DNA of 64,000 bases, taken from assembly GCA_025618425.1 (NCBI GenBank), contig CM046832.1, positions 22,249,917 through 22,313,916 on the forward strand, given 5' to 3'. The notes beneath the pieces are model-generated. The model had not been told where the DNA came from. It saw only the letters and a list, made by a program, of their open reading frames with translations, and did no database searches. The DNA is from Heliocidaris tuberculata. Taxonomy: Eukaryota; Echinodermata; Echinoidea; Camarodonta; Echinometridae. Positions 1 through 13,415 of the stretch are shown here, in pieces; the first letter of the stretch is position 1, and each line of letters begins with the position of its first letter. A program made the translations under genes and the position numbers.

Positions 1-182
1 TCATGCAAATTTATGCAAATTTATTCAAAATTGACGAAAAATGCTACTTCTCCTCTATTTCACATCGGATTTTGATTCCGATTGTTTTATCTGATAGGGC
101 TGGGTGGGGGCTTCCAAACTTCTACACAGAATTTTGAAATTCATTATTCATGCAAATTTATGTAAATTTATTCAAAATGGCT
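1..182. repeat. Direct repeat, period 147 bp, with octamer motifs
   Basis: Bases 1-35 recur at 148-182 with few changes. Each copy begins TCATGCAAATTTATG, so ATGCAAAT octamers (POU-type site) occur at 3, 13 and 150. This may be the edge of a tandem repeat that continues left of the window. Confidence 0.6.
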
Positions 183-418
183 GAAGGTTCATAATGTTTT
201 CATGTTTTATATTTCAGTTGTATACATGCATTGTTGGTATTCTCTTCTTTTGCATGCAGTAACATTATTATTTTATTCACTAAAGTTTTTCACTGAAGTT
301 TTTAGGTTCAGGCTAGTTAATTTCCACAGATCTGCACTTCCGGCGGGGACATTTATTACGCATTGCGTAATTTACTCATTCACTTGTTGTGAAAGATACA
401 TATCATTTTCCGAACTTT

Positions 419-631
419 GGCCCGAATTCACAAAGGAGATTTGGTTTAAACAGAGAAGTGTAACTAGTTACACTTTCCTGGTTTAAACCATGGTTTAAAC
501 CCTCTCCTGGGTTTTTTTAAGCGTACGTGTGTGCACGGAATCAGACCCAATCATACATTTTCTTTATTTTAGTACGCTTACAGAGGTTTAAACCTTACCC
601 ATGGTTTAAAACTCCTTTGTGAATTCGGGCC
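419..631. mobile_element. 213-bp MITE, 20-bp perfect terminal inverted repeats
   Basis: The left end GGCCCGAATTCACAAAGGAG is exactly the reverse complement of 612-631. The interior carries several GTTTAAAC or GGTTTAAACC palindromes, including two around a CCATGG at about 479-500. It has no coding capacity. Flanking T triplets may be the target duplication. Confidence 0.85.
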
Positions 632-2322
632 TTTATGTTTACAAAAAGTGGTTGTAAACAACTTTACATAAATCGTGGGAAAATGCAAGAACTGGTGAGG
701 TCACAGGGGGTTAACTCCATGGACACCCGCTCACTAATTATTGCTTGTAGATGAAAACTTAATCACAGCTCATAAATGCTGTTCAAGAATATAAAAACAA
801 GATTTTTTTTGGTTGTATTTATGTTTTAATTGTAAAACAAAACAAACAGTAACAACAGAACTTGAGTGAGCAATGACTACTTAAAGTACCTATACAACTG
901 GTGACAAGACAACACATACACAAGACAAAAACAATGTTCTCAGTAGCAAAAACAAAAGAAAAAAATATTTAAAAGCAACCAGAATAAGGGGAATCTAACG
1001 TTTTCCTAAGGGATATTAAGTATTAATCTAAATTAAAGGACCACTTCTTGAAATGCAATGCTAACTTATTCTTCTTTTCTGCTATCCTGTATTCTGTTTT
1101 GTATTTCACTTTTACGAAGGACATAAAAGCCTGAAAATTTAAATCAACTTCTTAAATCTTACATCTCATTATATGGAATTTAAGACATAAAAACAAGAAA
1201 TTTATACACATATCGTGTTTGCCACCACTATCAAAAGCAAAAATGAAACTGACATCAGGATATACTGTTGTTTCATTAATAATACAATCAATGCTATCAG
1301 TGAACTTTTTTGGAATAATGAGGTTTAATTTTCAATTAAACCTACTCCCTCACTTCTCAAAACTCCAACATATGAATTTAATTTATCTTCTCATCCCCTA
1401 CTGATTATTTGTTCACAATTGAAGGTTTTCGGTAATTTGTTGGATTATTTGTTGTGAAATTTAAAAAATGCATTCTGCTTAATGATGAATTCAAAATGCA
1501 ATATAAATATAGATGCATAAAGAAGGAAAACAGAAAAATGTGTTAATATAGTTCATGAGTATTTATTTTTACCTATTAATATTTCTGCACCTTTGGTACA
1601 AAAATAAAAGTACTGACTGACACATGTCAATTTGCATTAAGAAATGTTTTGATAGCATTCTAGTATCCCCATGTGATGTATAATGCCCATTGCCTGGAGA
1701 TATTTTTTCTTAAGTCAAATTGAGAATGATGAAGAATGACCAGGCAACTTGAGTTAGTAAAAAATGGAAATGTTTTTCCTCCAAATCGCAGAGTTCTCAA
1801 TTCTATAAAAAAATTGTTTATTTAGGGACCTACCAAAACTCTTCATTTACTTTTCATTTGAAATGATTGCAATGATTTGAATTCAAGAAAATGGATGCTA
1901 GTATTTGTATGTGAATATACTATACATGTAAATTCATGTGCAAGACTATCATCTGTGTCATTCTGAGATGTTTTAAATAGAGGTGATCTTTAATTTGTAA
2001 CTTAATGCAAATATTATCTGAAACAATATTACATGTTCAAGCTTTAATAAGGAAAATCATGATCCCCCTCCCCCCCCCCCCCCCAAGTGCATAGTGATAA
2101 CTGCGCTAAGGAGAAATCTATAGATTACTAGTACACTGTAGATTGTAGAATATGATTTTTGGAAAATTGCAAAACTTTCATTCAGAGGTACGGTACTACA
2201 GTGTAGTTAAACACTGACAGAAGTCTTGTGTAGGAAAAACTGCAGATGAATGATAAATAAGTTCGAAGAAAAGTTCATCATGTTTATCCATTTGCTTTAT
2301 TTAGAATAGTTTATTCATTGAA
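632..2322. other. Non-coding AT-rich sequence
   Basis: No gene, RNA or clear element seen. Short open frames here have no recognisable protein features. A poly-C tract lies near 2064-2084. Confidence 0.5.
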
Positions 2323-2356
2323 TAACACGGCTTGTGTATACACATACGCCGTGTTA
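2323..2356. repeat. 34-bp hairpin palindrome
   Basis: TAACACGGC pairs with GCCGTGTTA nine for nine. The interior holds the self-complementary TGTGTATACACA, giving a cruciform-capable structure in AT-rich surroundings. Confidence 0.75.
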
Positions 2357-2643
2357 AAAAGAAAAAGAAAAATTGTGACAGTTGATCTGAATCAGAGTTG
2401 TATGTTTCTAAACATTGAACATTTGCTATGCAAGTTAAAATGGATAAGAATAAATTATTTGAATAGCAGACATGGAAGGTTTATATTAGGCCAACATTGA
2501 GACCTGTACGCATGTAAGCACTTGTACATAAAACACAATAGATAATTTATTTTGTGTATACGTGGATAGTGTGTTTAACTGACTTCAGTAAAAAATCAAG
2601 ATTATTGTATTTTCACATAGGTTTAGCAGAGATAAAGTAACGA

Positions 2644-3159
2644 ATACTTGCCAACATTTGGGATTCAGAAAACGGAACGCACATTGGCAGGTGGTCCAGC
2701 GGCCTGCCTCAGGGCCCCTGGCTGACACTGTTCCGCTCATGGTTTGCCTTTGTTTCGACAGATTTTCTTCCGAAATCGAACCAAATCACAAATCATGTAC
2801 GACTATTTACGTGATACGTACTGTGGACTCAACTTGCAGTGAGCGACTCGTGATAGCGTACATAACGGTATACTGTACGTAGCGAATGCATGCATGCTGT
2901 GCATACATGTACATGTATCTCTGAGGGATATGCATAGCACTATTACACGCTGCACATATAGAGATCAGCGTGGCGCACAGTAACAATTAAACATGCAGCA
3001 CGCACGTTGTGCAGTGCAATCCTCTCAGCACTTGGATGCTATGGAAAGCCGATTGGTATTAATACTATTTCCCCAAAATCGGAACGTTTCGTTTTTTTAT
3101 GGTTCTAAAAACCTCAAAAACGGGACGTTTACGATAAAAACGGAACGGTTGGCATGTAT
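2644..3159. mobile_element. Probable 516-bp inverted-repeat element
   Basis: The start ATACTTGCCAAC is the near reverse complement of the end GTTGGCATGTAT (one mismatch). The interior is richer in CpG than the surroundings and has repeated ACGGAACG or GGGACG motifs. The inverted repeats are short, so the call is moderate. Confidence 0.5.
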
Positions 3160-4814
3160 GTGAGTATACATACGTACTGTAGTTTTCTCCAAGTAATAAT
3201 AGAAAGTCATTTTGTCAGAGAGATATCACACTCAATGTTTATTTTCTTTATCTTACTGTCTGTAATAGTTGAACTGATTTGCATAATTTTATTTTGAATA
3301 TGTTATATTATGTTTAAATGTTGAGTTCTTTTTTATGTATTGATTGATTTTTAAATATTTTTTTTGGGGGGGGGGATGTCCATGGTGGATATTTTGAGAT
3401 GGATGATATCATTTTCTTAATTGTATGCATGCATTAACAAAGACCTACATGTACACTCATGTGATTGTGTGTAATTGATTTTTGTCAAAAGAATTGGCTT
3501 TTATTGCGATATGTATATATGTAGGCAATTTTAGGTACACATTCATTGTTGTCAAAAGCAACCTTTATGAGAGGAACCTGCATATCATTTTAAAATGCAT
3601 TCAGTGTAACTTTTGGAAAATGGAATAGCAGTACAATATTGTCCCTTAGATTTCTACTATTTTCTAGATTTTATGAATTAGGCCGGCATCCATGTAATGT
3701 ACATGTATGTAGTGCTGAAGAATAAACTGCAGTAATTGCTTTTGAAACTGTTATGTGCAAGTTTTCATGAAGTCGGATGCTGCAAGAATAGAAAAAAGGA
3801 AACTTCCATGGTTACTCATGTTACAGCTCTCATTCTAGTTATTACAGGTATCAGCTAAATCATTTTTAGTTAACACAATGCATACATATTGGAGTACCTT
3901 TTATATATATAGAACCAAAACCTTAGAACAGTAATTACTGCTAGCCTAACTAATGTGTTGGTTACTCATGTTACATACTTTAGACATGCATAAATTGCAA
4001 AGAGGGCTTAAATTAAAAGTGTGCTAATATGAGACTTTCTTGAAAAATAATTTTACCCTTTTCAAAAGACTATGCCAGGGAGACCTCCACTGGGTGACAG
4101 CTTAGAATTACTGGATCCATCATTTTTGCAGATTTCACAGGAATAATGGTTATTCACGTCACAGTTAATCATGTTACATGTTGTCCATAAGATAGCAGCT
4201 CAGCTTTGGTTTTATTTTAACTTGCAGGGCTTATATTCTTTTTTGTGTATTTTCATTGAAAATGATCAGTGGAATGTTTGAATTTAATTTTTATATAGAT
4301 CCTGGAAAAAATTTGTATATTTAACCTCCAGATATTAGAGCAATCTAAAAGTCCACAATTTATAGGCAAAGTATCACTAAAAAGTGTATAAAATAGGTGA
4401 TTTTTGCCATTTCATAACCTTTAGTAATGTTTTCTTAAAGTAAATCACTGATGATAAGTTTACCAATGTTTTCGCAAGTTTCTGCAATTATGTAGCACAA
4501 AAAGTTATTCATAGCTAAGTGAAATAAATATAGGTCCATGTCCACCAACCTGTGGAATTGGCGAAAAGACATTCCTTTGTTCCTCTGGCTCCCTGGAAGG
4601 TCTCCAATTCCATATTGAATGTCCCTTTGGAATTATTCTATCGAAGGGCTATAAAATGAGAGCATGAACTGACTGTAATGAAAGGTGATGCTTTTTTGTT
4701 TTATTTTAAATCCGTATTTTGTACACAATTTCTTGATTTTGTCATAGCTCTCCTAAGTGCAGTTCTTATTCAAGATGTTCTGGTGAATTTAATAATTTTA
4801 GAATCATCCAACCA
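3160..4814. other. Non-coding AT-rich sequence
   Basis: Nothing gene-like seen. There is a poly-G tract at about 3365-3375 and scattered TACATGTA palindromes. Confidence 0.5.
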
Positions 4815-5336
4815 TTAAAGGGAAAGTCCACCCTGATGTCAAGTTGATTTTAAAAGAAGCAGAAAAATGAAAGAAATTAGATCAATGAAAGTTTGAGCAG
4901 AATCTGATGAGAAATAAGAAAGTTATGAATATTTGAAGTTACTCTGTGACATAGCTTGTGAGCTCCTCTCCCATACGCCCTATACTAAAAAAAAAATTCC
5001 ATTTTCTCCAAAGAAATGATTAAATCATACATGCCACCTCGATATAATCATTGCATATGTGTTTTTACACAAAACATACATGTATGTATATGAAATAAAT
5101 CTATTCCTTCATCAAAAACTAAGAAAATGAAAATATATGCAATTTTCTGTACTGAGCAAATGGGAGTGGAGCTGGCAAAATACGTCACAGAGTTTGTGTT
5201 TGATTGATTACAAATTAAAGAATCCTTAGCTTCTTATTTCTTATCAGATGTTGCCCAAACTTTCACTTTAAACTGTTTCTCACATTTTTCTGCTTTATTA
5301 ATATCAACAAAATAGTAGTGTGGACTTCCCCTTTAA
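4815..5336. mobile_element. TTAA-bounded MITE, AGGGAAAGTCCACC family, copy 1
   Basis: TTAA flanks both ends. The left terminus AGGGAAAGTCCACCC is mirrored by GGACTTCCCCT at the right. Subterminal AGAAATAAGAAAGTTATG and CTTATTTCTTATCAG also pair. TTAA duplication and no coding capacity fit a piggyBac-like non-autonomous element. Confidence 0.8.
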
Positions 5337-6503
5337 AAGATAGATTTCAGGCTCTCTTTCTCCCTCTCCCCTCTATATCTCTCTCTCTCTTTCTGTACTA
5401 TTTGTCTAACCTTATTAAGTTGCATTATCATAATGTGATCTTGACATGTAAATGTATTGTTTACATTATTCAACCTTGACAGTAATTTCATGTACAACGT
5501 GTTCAATTCCTGTGAATTATTTATGCATGTCTGTGACATGTCCATATTACTCTGACTTGTTGCAGAATAATGCACATCATCTGGATGATGACTTCAAATC
5601 ATTGCTCCCAAAGTGCAGTGACTTTTTTTTTGTAATACAGCAGTGCATTTCATCATGGCTGAAAGTCTGATGATGTTGTGGGACCTCGATGCATGGTTTT
5701 TACAATTGGTAAGGATCGGCAACGATTCCATGATATATTGAACACTCAGAACATGTTTATCATATTATTGATGTGGGGTGCATATTTTACTTGACTTGCC
5801 ATTTTCCCCAGGAACATGTAGGAAGGTTTGGATGCTTGTTCATGTATGATTGATTTGAATTAAATCAAATTACTGCAAATTGATGTAGAATCCAGGGCAC
5901 TCTTAGGAGATTTTCCCTCAGGATTGTGGCCTCTCAAATGACAAATTTCAAATGAGAGAATGTCTTGCATTTGATGTGCATGATATGAATCCTTAGTCCC
6001 CTTCTCAGTTTCACCTGGAATAGGCACTGCTCTTATCTCAGTTGAACCACTATCTCACTACATCTGTCTCTACCTTCTTCCAGTCTTCCAAGTGAAAGGC
6101 AAGGATATACTGCTTGATGATAGTAGGATTACAATGTAGTCCACTTTAAGTACCACCACCCCCTTTATCTCTCTTGTTTTCTTACATCTGCAATGCATTC
6201 GCATCTAACTAACTTCAAGATGTTGGATTTTAGAGAAGTTGACTGTGTGGCAACAGAATTTTCCTGAATATTCCTTATGAATTGTGCAGGGAAATTTCTA
6301 CAATTTTACCTCTCTGGAAAAGATCTCAAGCGAAATTACAGACACGCACAGGGATATTATATTTTGAATATATATATAATATTCCCACATTGGGATCAAT
6401 ATGATCTAGGACAGTCTGCAATTTTAATCTTCTAATAGAAGTTTGATAGGTGTGAAAATAAAGGAAATCTGTCTTTTAGCAAACTGTATGTACATGTCAC
6501 TCC
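5337..6503. other. Non-coding sequence
   Basis: A CT-rich stretch lies at 5349-5392. No supported gene; short frames lack recognisable domains. Confidence 0.45.
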
Positions 6504-7013
6504 TTAAAGGTAATGTTTAGTTTGGTACTCCCTTAAAAAAATTTTTGTCAGATTTCTTGGATTTTTGTTGATAAATAGCAAGATACTAGCAATACTAATA
6601 TGCTGTAAAGATTTCACCGCCTAAAGTTGAATATTTTACAAATGAGAGGTAAAAAATTATTTATTTACCGGGCCAGGGATATAAACTCCCAACAACAACA
6701 GCTTGCACTATACCCTATAACGCGTGCAAAAACCTATGAGGACTATGTGTATTCCACACACAGTGCACGCATGCTATTTCCATGTGAAACCCTGAGACTG
6801 TTGTATGGGGAGCCATCGGGGTGGAAAGGCCCTATCGTAGGGCAGTATTTTAACGATCCTTACACACTAAATTCACACTAAATTCACCGGAAATCATTGA
6901 TGGAATACCACATGATCTGGTACAAACCTCTTTTGACAGAAGGAGAACAACATGAGACTATCTATAATGAACACGTTTCTTTCCAATTTCCTTTTTGCTA
7001 CCAAAATCTTTAA
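6504..7013. mobile_element. TTAA MITE, TTAAAGGTAATG family, copy 1
   Basis: It begins TTAAAGGTAATG and ends TACCAAAATCTTTAA, and aligns throughout with 10091-10997 once the insert in that copy is removed. The right inverted repeat is shortened compared with the other copy. Confidence 0.7.
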
Positions 7014-7864
7014 TCTAACTGCAACAATATTAGATTGTAAGTTTTAGGAGGGAACTGGTAATAGGTATGTCATGATGAATCATCCATTAGGAAAGAATGG
7101 GTTCTAAATATTTGTTGCTTTTATACAACATGCCAATGCAAGAAACGTAAACTGCTGTAACTTGGAGAAGTGATGAAAACAAATTTCTATCAGGAGATTG
7201 TGTGAAATTAAGGATACACTTACATAGTGCTATTATAGTAAATAAACTTGAAAAAGAATTAACAAATCGATTGGTTAAAGGTGTGAATATTAGATAATGG
7301 ATGCAAATACACATTCATCAGATCACTTACATGTTGAATGACTAATGTGAATATTTTATTGTAGCACCAAACAGACATTTAGAAAGTAGCAACTTAATGT
7401 TCTCTATGTTGGCAAAAAATGAAGCATATGTAAGCTACATTCTCACTCATTTTGCTTCAAATTCTGCCAAATAGTGCCTTTACAACAATCTCACTTCATT
7501 CCAATATAAATATTTCCTTCTGACACTTTCAATACTCACATTTTGAGTAAATGGGGTATAGTGAATCTTTTATTCTGTATTCTTGAGTGTTTGTGTGTGG
7601 GTGTGTGTGATTGTATATACTGTAGATTATAAAAAGATATTTTTTATAAACAATGATGTCTCATTATCCTTGCTTATAGGGTCATATGCAAACATGCTGT
7701 GATGAGAAAAAAAGGGTCTGTTTGGCTTGTAATTCCATATACAGTACATCACATAATTAAAAAGAAATATCCCCTGAAGAAAAAAAAAATGAATAAAGAA
7801 GAGAAATTTATTGTCTTCCATTCAGTTCAGCAACATGCACCTTATTGTCTCAGTGTTTAAACCT
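7014..7864. other. Non-coding sequence between two MITEs
   Basis: AT-rich with a short GT run near 7590. It has no counterpart at the second locus, where the same two MITE families touch directly. Confidence 0.5.
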
Positions 7865-8225
7865 TTAAAGATAAATTTGAGCTCTGTTTATGTGATTACG
7901 TTGTGAAAGGAACTGTCTTAAAGCAATTGGAATAGGTTGATCGTGTCTACTACAGAATTGGTGTATACTATTGACCGCTGAAAAGCACATGCACTGTACA
8001 CAGAAATGGGTATATATGGGACTGCACACACTTGTGGCATGAATGTTCAGCCCAAAGATTTGAGCTATTTCTCGTCATATTTCTAATGTGAGGGCATTTG
8101 AGGGGGATGGGAGCCAGCCTTTTCAGGGGAAATTTTTACTGAGATGTTTTTCCAAACTGACATGAAAGGAATGAGAGAGCTTGAAAATTATTTTCACCTT
8201 TCCCAGAACTTGACCATTTATTTAA
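7865..8225. mobile_element. TTAA MITE, TTAAAGATAAAGTTGAG family, copy 1
   Basis: TTAA at both ends with terminal repeats TTAAAGATAAATTTGAG and, at the other end, TTGACCATTTATTTAA. It aligns with 10994-11366 and, inverted, with 16450-16816. Confidence 0.75.
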
Positions 8226-9608
8226 GGTATACTTTTCACTTCAGTGAATATCATTGACTTCTTTATGTAAATGAAAATACCTATTATTCAAAAGTATGTT
8301 TAATTGATTGTACAGTATTAAATGTCTCTTCTAGTAACAGCCTGTAAAATTTGTAATCATTTCAAAATCATTTTTGACTATTATTTAATGTGCACAATAT
8401 TTACATTTCAGTGTTTGTGTGATCAGTTCAAATAGGTCGGTAGAATAAATGATGCCTTTTTCTTACAGAGTGTGGAATAAATCTGTATCCTGTAGTTGCA
8501 AATTTTCAAATTCATAATTTTGTAATATTTCCTTTTGTTACAAATTTGTAAAATAGTAAAAATATTGTTTTTGGTAAAAAAAAAAAAGATTAGAATTCAT
8601 TGATATGCTCAGTAAATACATTGCATTTCATTCCTTGATTTCCTTGCATACATTTTATATTATTATTAAGTGCAACTGAACTTTAAATTTCCTCAATATT
8701 AGCTCAATAAACTCCCTTTGTTTACTTGAATAGCAAAGTTTTGTTGTCAGAAAACCAGACAGGTACATGTACATGTATGTTCCAGTTAACCTACGTATAG
8801 TACTACTGCTAGCTTGAATATTTGCAGTCATTTGGCCAAATTACTGCTCCAGGCATCTTGTTTGGATAGCACCTACATGTACATACATGTATGTCATGAA
8901 AGTGATTGAGATTTTTTAAAAGGTTAATTCTGACTTGATTCAGGTAGTCATTATATACTTGGTTTGAGCATGTCATTGGGGTGAAGAGCTGATTACTTGT
9001 CATTCCACATGAGCCAGATAAAGGTCATTTTAAGAGCTGTAGACACTGTAATTAAATGAAGATAAATACATGCACGAGGGTGGTCTGACTTGTCTGTATG
9101 CTGGAAGTACATTATGTGAACTATTATCACTACATTGTTCATATTTACATGTAGTATGGTACTTAAAGTAGAAGAGTCTTCAATGTCACCCTACAGCAGG
9201 GCTCAATACTAAATGGGGTCCAGTGTAGGACTCCAGTGTTGGACTCCAGGGCATTCTGTGGCCGCAATTGTGAGCCCCAGCCCCCAACATTTCAAATTTT
9301 AAACAAGATACCCCTGCAAACAGACCCTAGAAGTTAGAACCCGAATCCACTGTGAGAAAAAGTTACACATTGGCTGCATGTATAAAAACAAATCTACATG
9401 TAGTAAAAATAGAGGAGGTTTAGACATTACGCTTCTGATGACTGGATGAACAGTTGTGATTTTGGACGATAAACAATTAGTAATGGTTGCTTGAAAAATT
9501 GAACCATTCAGGTGGACTGCAAAGTATCTAGGATGCACATGCATGCAATTAAGGCCTAGATACACTTTAAGAAACTACATTGCGTATACATGTACATGTA
9601 GGTGCAAG

Positions 9609-9612
<4 letters not shown>
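8226..9612. other. Non-coding sequence
   Basis: AT-rich with clusters of ACATGTACATGT palindromes near 8765, 8875 and 9590. No gene seen. Confidence 0.45.

Positions 9613-9664
<52 letters not shown>
9613..9664. repeat. (GA)n microsatellite
   Basis: About 26 uninterrupted GA dinucleotides. Confidence 0.97.
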
Positions 9665-9668
<4 letters not shown>

Positions 9669-10090
9669 CCTTTAGTATGAAATAATACAGATGTGAGAAC
9701 AGGTTTTTCTACATCATGATATGGACAAGGGTCCCACTCTTCCGCCTCTTTCTATTCCTCCGCGTCGTCGATTGCATCCACATGTCCCTTGGAGAGAGAG
9801 AAAGCAATACACAGAACGTGAGCATGTTTTCACTACTGATTATGCATAAACATGCAATGAATATTGATTCTAGCATCCATGCAATGCACATTAGGGTGTT
9901 TGAGTGATGTGAGTATTCGTACTAGGTTGCCGCTAATTGATGATAGTAATTTATTTCTTTATCTTTTCAATAGGAGTAGTAGCCTACTGTAGTTGGCCTG
10001 ATCTTTTTCATGCATGAGGTGATGAGGTGATGATACATACATGTACTGTGTATAATTTTTTGAAGAAATAGTTTTGCATGTTATCTGGTT

Positions 10091-10997
10091 TTAAAGGTCA
10101 TGTAAAGTTTTGGTAAGCCCTCAAAAACTGTTCGTCAGATTTCTTCAATTTTTGTTGATAAATAGCAAGATACTAGCAATATTAAGACACTGTGAAGATT
10201 TCGCCTCCTAAAGTTTAATATTAAACAAATAAGAGGCAAAAACTAATTTATGTGCCGGGACAGGCACGTAAAATCCCAACAAAGGCAGCATGTGCTATAC
10301 ACTGTAAACACACGTGTAAAACCCATGATGTGCACACACGCTGTCTCTATGCGAAGCCCCAAGATAGCTGTGCGGGGAGCCGTCGGGGTGGAAAGGTCCT
10401 AGCATTATGGCAGTGATCAAGCATTCCTTACAGATATTTACACTGAAATTCACCAGAAATCATAGATGGAATACCAAATGATCTCTTGCAGACATCTTTT
10501 GATACAAGGAGAACAACATGAGACTATATTTAACCCTTTCGAGACAATTGACCACATTTTGTGGTTTGGCCCAATAACTTTTGATTTAGAGCCTTAAAAA
10601 ATATACCAGATGCATGAGTAGAAAGAGCAAAAATTTCTGCACACACTGTGTCCAATTTTGTTATATGACAATATTGCGTTTGATCCCAGGAATTTTAAAA
10701 AGGAGAATGAGATTTAAAATCCTTAAATTGGCAACACATTGAGAGGTTCAAAATCATTGTTTTTTATCAAAATTGGCAACTTTTTCAACTTTTCGCCAAT
10801 TCTTTTAACCATGTATATTGTTTTCAAAGACATTACCCCTTATTACAATCTTGTAGTACTAAATGAAAAATGTTATTGTTGCCAATTTGAAGAACAAAAT
10901 GTGATCAATTTAGCCCTGAAATAATTCCTGTCCTGAAAGGGTTAACATGTTTCTTTCCAATTTTCTTTTTGCTACCAATACTGTACATGAGCTTTAA
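10091..10997. mobile_element. TTAA MITE, TTAAAGGTAATG family, copy 2 (with nested insert)
   Basis: The left end TTAAAGGTCATGTAAAGT is mirrored over about 25 bp by the right end (ACTGTACATGAGCTTTAA), which differs at three or four positions. A 416-bp element at 10530-10945 interrupts it. Its right TTAA (10994-10997) is also the left TTAA of the next MITE. Confidence 0.8.
10530..10945. mobile_element. Nested TTAA MITE with CCCTTTC termini
   Basis: TTAA CCCTTTCGAGACA at the left and TGTCCTGAAAGGG TTAA at the right. CCC termini with TTAA target duplication are the piggyBac pattern. The homologous sequence at 6960-6975 runs through without it, which shows an insertion. Confidence 0.82.
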
Positions 10998-11366
10998 AGA
11001 TAAAGTTGAGCTCTGTTCAAATGATTACGTTATGAAAGAAACTATCTAAAAGCAATTGGGAAAGGTTGATCATGTCTACATAAGAATGGGTGAATACTGT
11101 GAGGTTTTGGAATCATCAAAATGATAAGAAATTGACCCAATCTCGCTGAAAAGCACATGCACTGCACACACATACCTGTACATGGCATGAATGTTTGGCC
11201 CGAACACTTCAGCTGTTTTTCCACATATTTTTAACATGAGGGCATTTGAAGAGCAATCCTTTTCAGGGAACATTTCTATTATCATATTATTCCAAACTGA
11301 CATAAAAGGAATGAGAGGGCTGACTAATTATTTTTCACCTTTCCGAGAACTCAACCTTCTCTTTAA
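10994..11366. mobile_element. TTAA MITE, TTAAAGATAAAGTTGAG family, copy 2
   Basis: The left end TTAAAGATAAAGTTGAGCTC is mirrored by GAACTCAACCTTCTCTTTAA. It is joined end to end with the preceding MITE. Confidence 0.8.
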
Positions 11367-13415
11367 GTGTTGTTTAAGTATTTCATTTTGAATTCAAGTA
11401 ATATTTTTTAGTTTCACAGGAGCCATATTAGAACAATGACTATGAAATTGTTTATTTGTGTCAAATCTGATGGAATAGTTATTGTAATTGTTAGCTTTTA
11501 ATATGGTACTGGTACATGTACATACAATATAGAATGTGAAGATGTTCAGTTTTGTTATTTAGAGTTGTTGCATCTCATTATGCTACACTTACGAATGTAG
11601 GGCTGTTTGGATGTGTTCATGTACGTTAGGCTGGATTGCTGAGAATGGGATGTTTTTGTCTGTTTCTGCGGCTATGCCTTCAAACATGCATTTATCCACA
11701 GGTTCACAAACACTCAGATTCCAAAATGCCCATGGAGGTACATTTGCACCGGTTGATTTGCCGTTGCAAAATGTCAAGTTTCTGGCGGTTGACACGCCTC
11801 CCATTTATCATTGTCTGATTATTTGTTCTGCCTCGGAGAAAGGAAGAGACCCGCATCACCAGAGTAAAAGGATTTTGTTTGTCACATTGCGACTCGATGA
11901 GGCCACATCTTCCCTCCCAGCCCGCAAACAAATTTGTTTCTACTGGTAGTGACGGACAGACGTTATCCGGTGTAGAAATATAAGCCCTGTTTGAAGGAGG
12001 AGGAGTGTAGGGATATTGTGATGTGATAACAGAGGGCAGGGTAAGGAAAAGGGAGAAGAGACTGGAGAAGAAAGATTGTGCCTAAAGAGCAAGTATTACA
12101 AGAGATAAGATAGTGTAAAGATTCCATGATAAAGCGTTGACATGTAGGAATTGAGCTGGCTACGTCCCAGAACATCTGTAGAAAGATGCAGACAAACTGA
12201 CACAGAATTCAAAAGGTGCAAGTCTCTTTCCCACCGTCTTCAAGGATTGTGGATCATGTGCATGTACATGTACATACATTTTACAGACCTGTATAAGATG
12301 CTGCCAAAACCGCCTCTTGATCAAGGATTTTTCTACAGAGGGTTACATTTCTGGAGAGAATGGGTCCATGTCTGTTGTTCCAGTAAATATCTAGGATAAA
12401 TGAGGAGTTTCCATTTCACTTTTGAGGAAACAGATCTTTCACTTTCACTTTTGTATCAACATTGAGTACCTGTAAATGTAAGTTCATGGCACATTCATTG
12501 GCTGAGAATTTTTCTGTTAAATGTGGATAGTTTTTCATCTGGTAATATTTTTGATTGAAGAGTTTTTGGAGGGTCAGTTTTAGATCACAAATTATGTTAT
12601 GTTGGGGTTCTTAGATTGTTGCTCAACACAAGGTTTTAGAATATGGCTTTTAAAAAAAGGTGAGACAAACTTTTTGTAGAAGGTATTATTAAATGAGAAT
12701 ACAACACTGTGTGCTGATTAGGAATTATCCATCTTTATTTAACTTCATAACTCCTAAATTTCAAAGATACTGGTAGGCCTAGTTGATAACTGTGAATGAA
12801 TATTATGAGGATTGGCAGTATTTCATTAAACCTTTGTATTAAAGGCTTACATTGTAGCTTATCAATTACATGTATTGTTCTGTTTATGTTTAGTCTACAA
12901 TGTACTGTATGTATGTTATACATCCACCATTTGTGAAGCAAAATTCAAGACTGCAGAATATTTCAGGATTTCCTGTATACCAAGGACTTTTATTGCAAAT
13001 AGTCTGTCACCAATAATTTTTTAATGGTAGTGCTGAATCCTCACTTCATTTTATGAAAGGGCTCAATATTGATGCATTGGGTAAGCATGGTTTAATTGGA
13101 ATTATGGGTATTGTCTGAGAGAATATACCTTGATTTTATCTACATGTATGAATATATATCTGAAATTTTGAAGCTTGAAATAAGGTCAGAGTAGTGTTTT
13201 TAGGCCTTTTTTTTTTCTTTATAGACGACTTATTTTTCCAGTCTGGTGTAGGTTTTCTTTCTTCTCTTTTTGACCCTGACTACCTTCTGCAACTTGAACC
13301 CATAACTTTTGAAAAATGTAAGCTGTTGCATTGATACTTAAAAATAATAATGAAGAGAATGGGCTAAATGAGTGTGCCAAGTTTCATGATAATCTGAAAA
13401 TCCCTTCATAAGACT
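11367..13415. other. Non-coding sequence with a GC-richer patch
   Basis: Bases about 11590-11990 are richer in GC and poor in stop codons on both strands, yielding several overlapping frames of 60-112 codons, none recognisable. It could be an untranslated first exon or promoter region, but no signal proves this. The rest is ordinary AT-rich DNA. Confidence 0.35.

Noticed and set aside
9198..9285. CAGGGCTC start similar to the intronic MITE
   Set aside because: No matching inverted right end or target duplication could be found.
11611..11949. 112-codon frame in a GC-richer patch
   Set aside because: Other frames on both strands are equally open and no motif is recognisable, so low stop density explains it.
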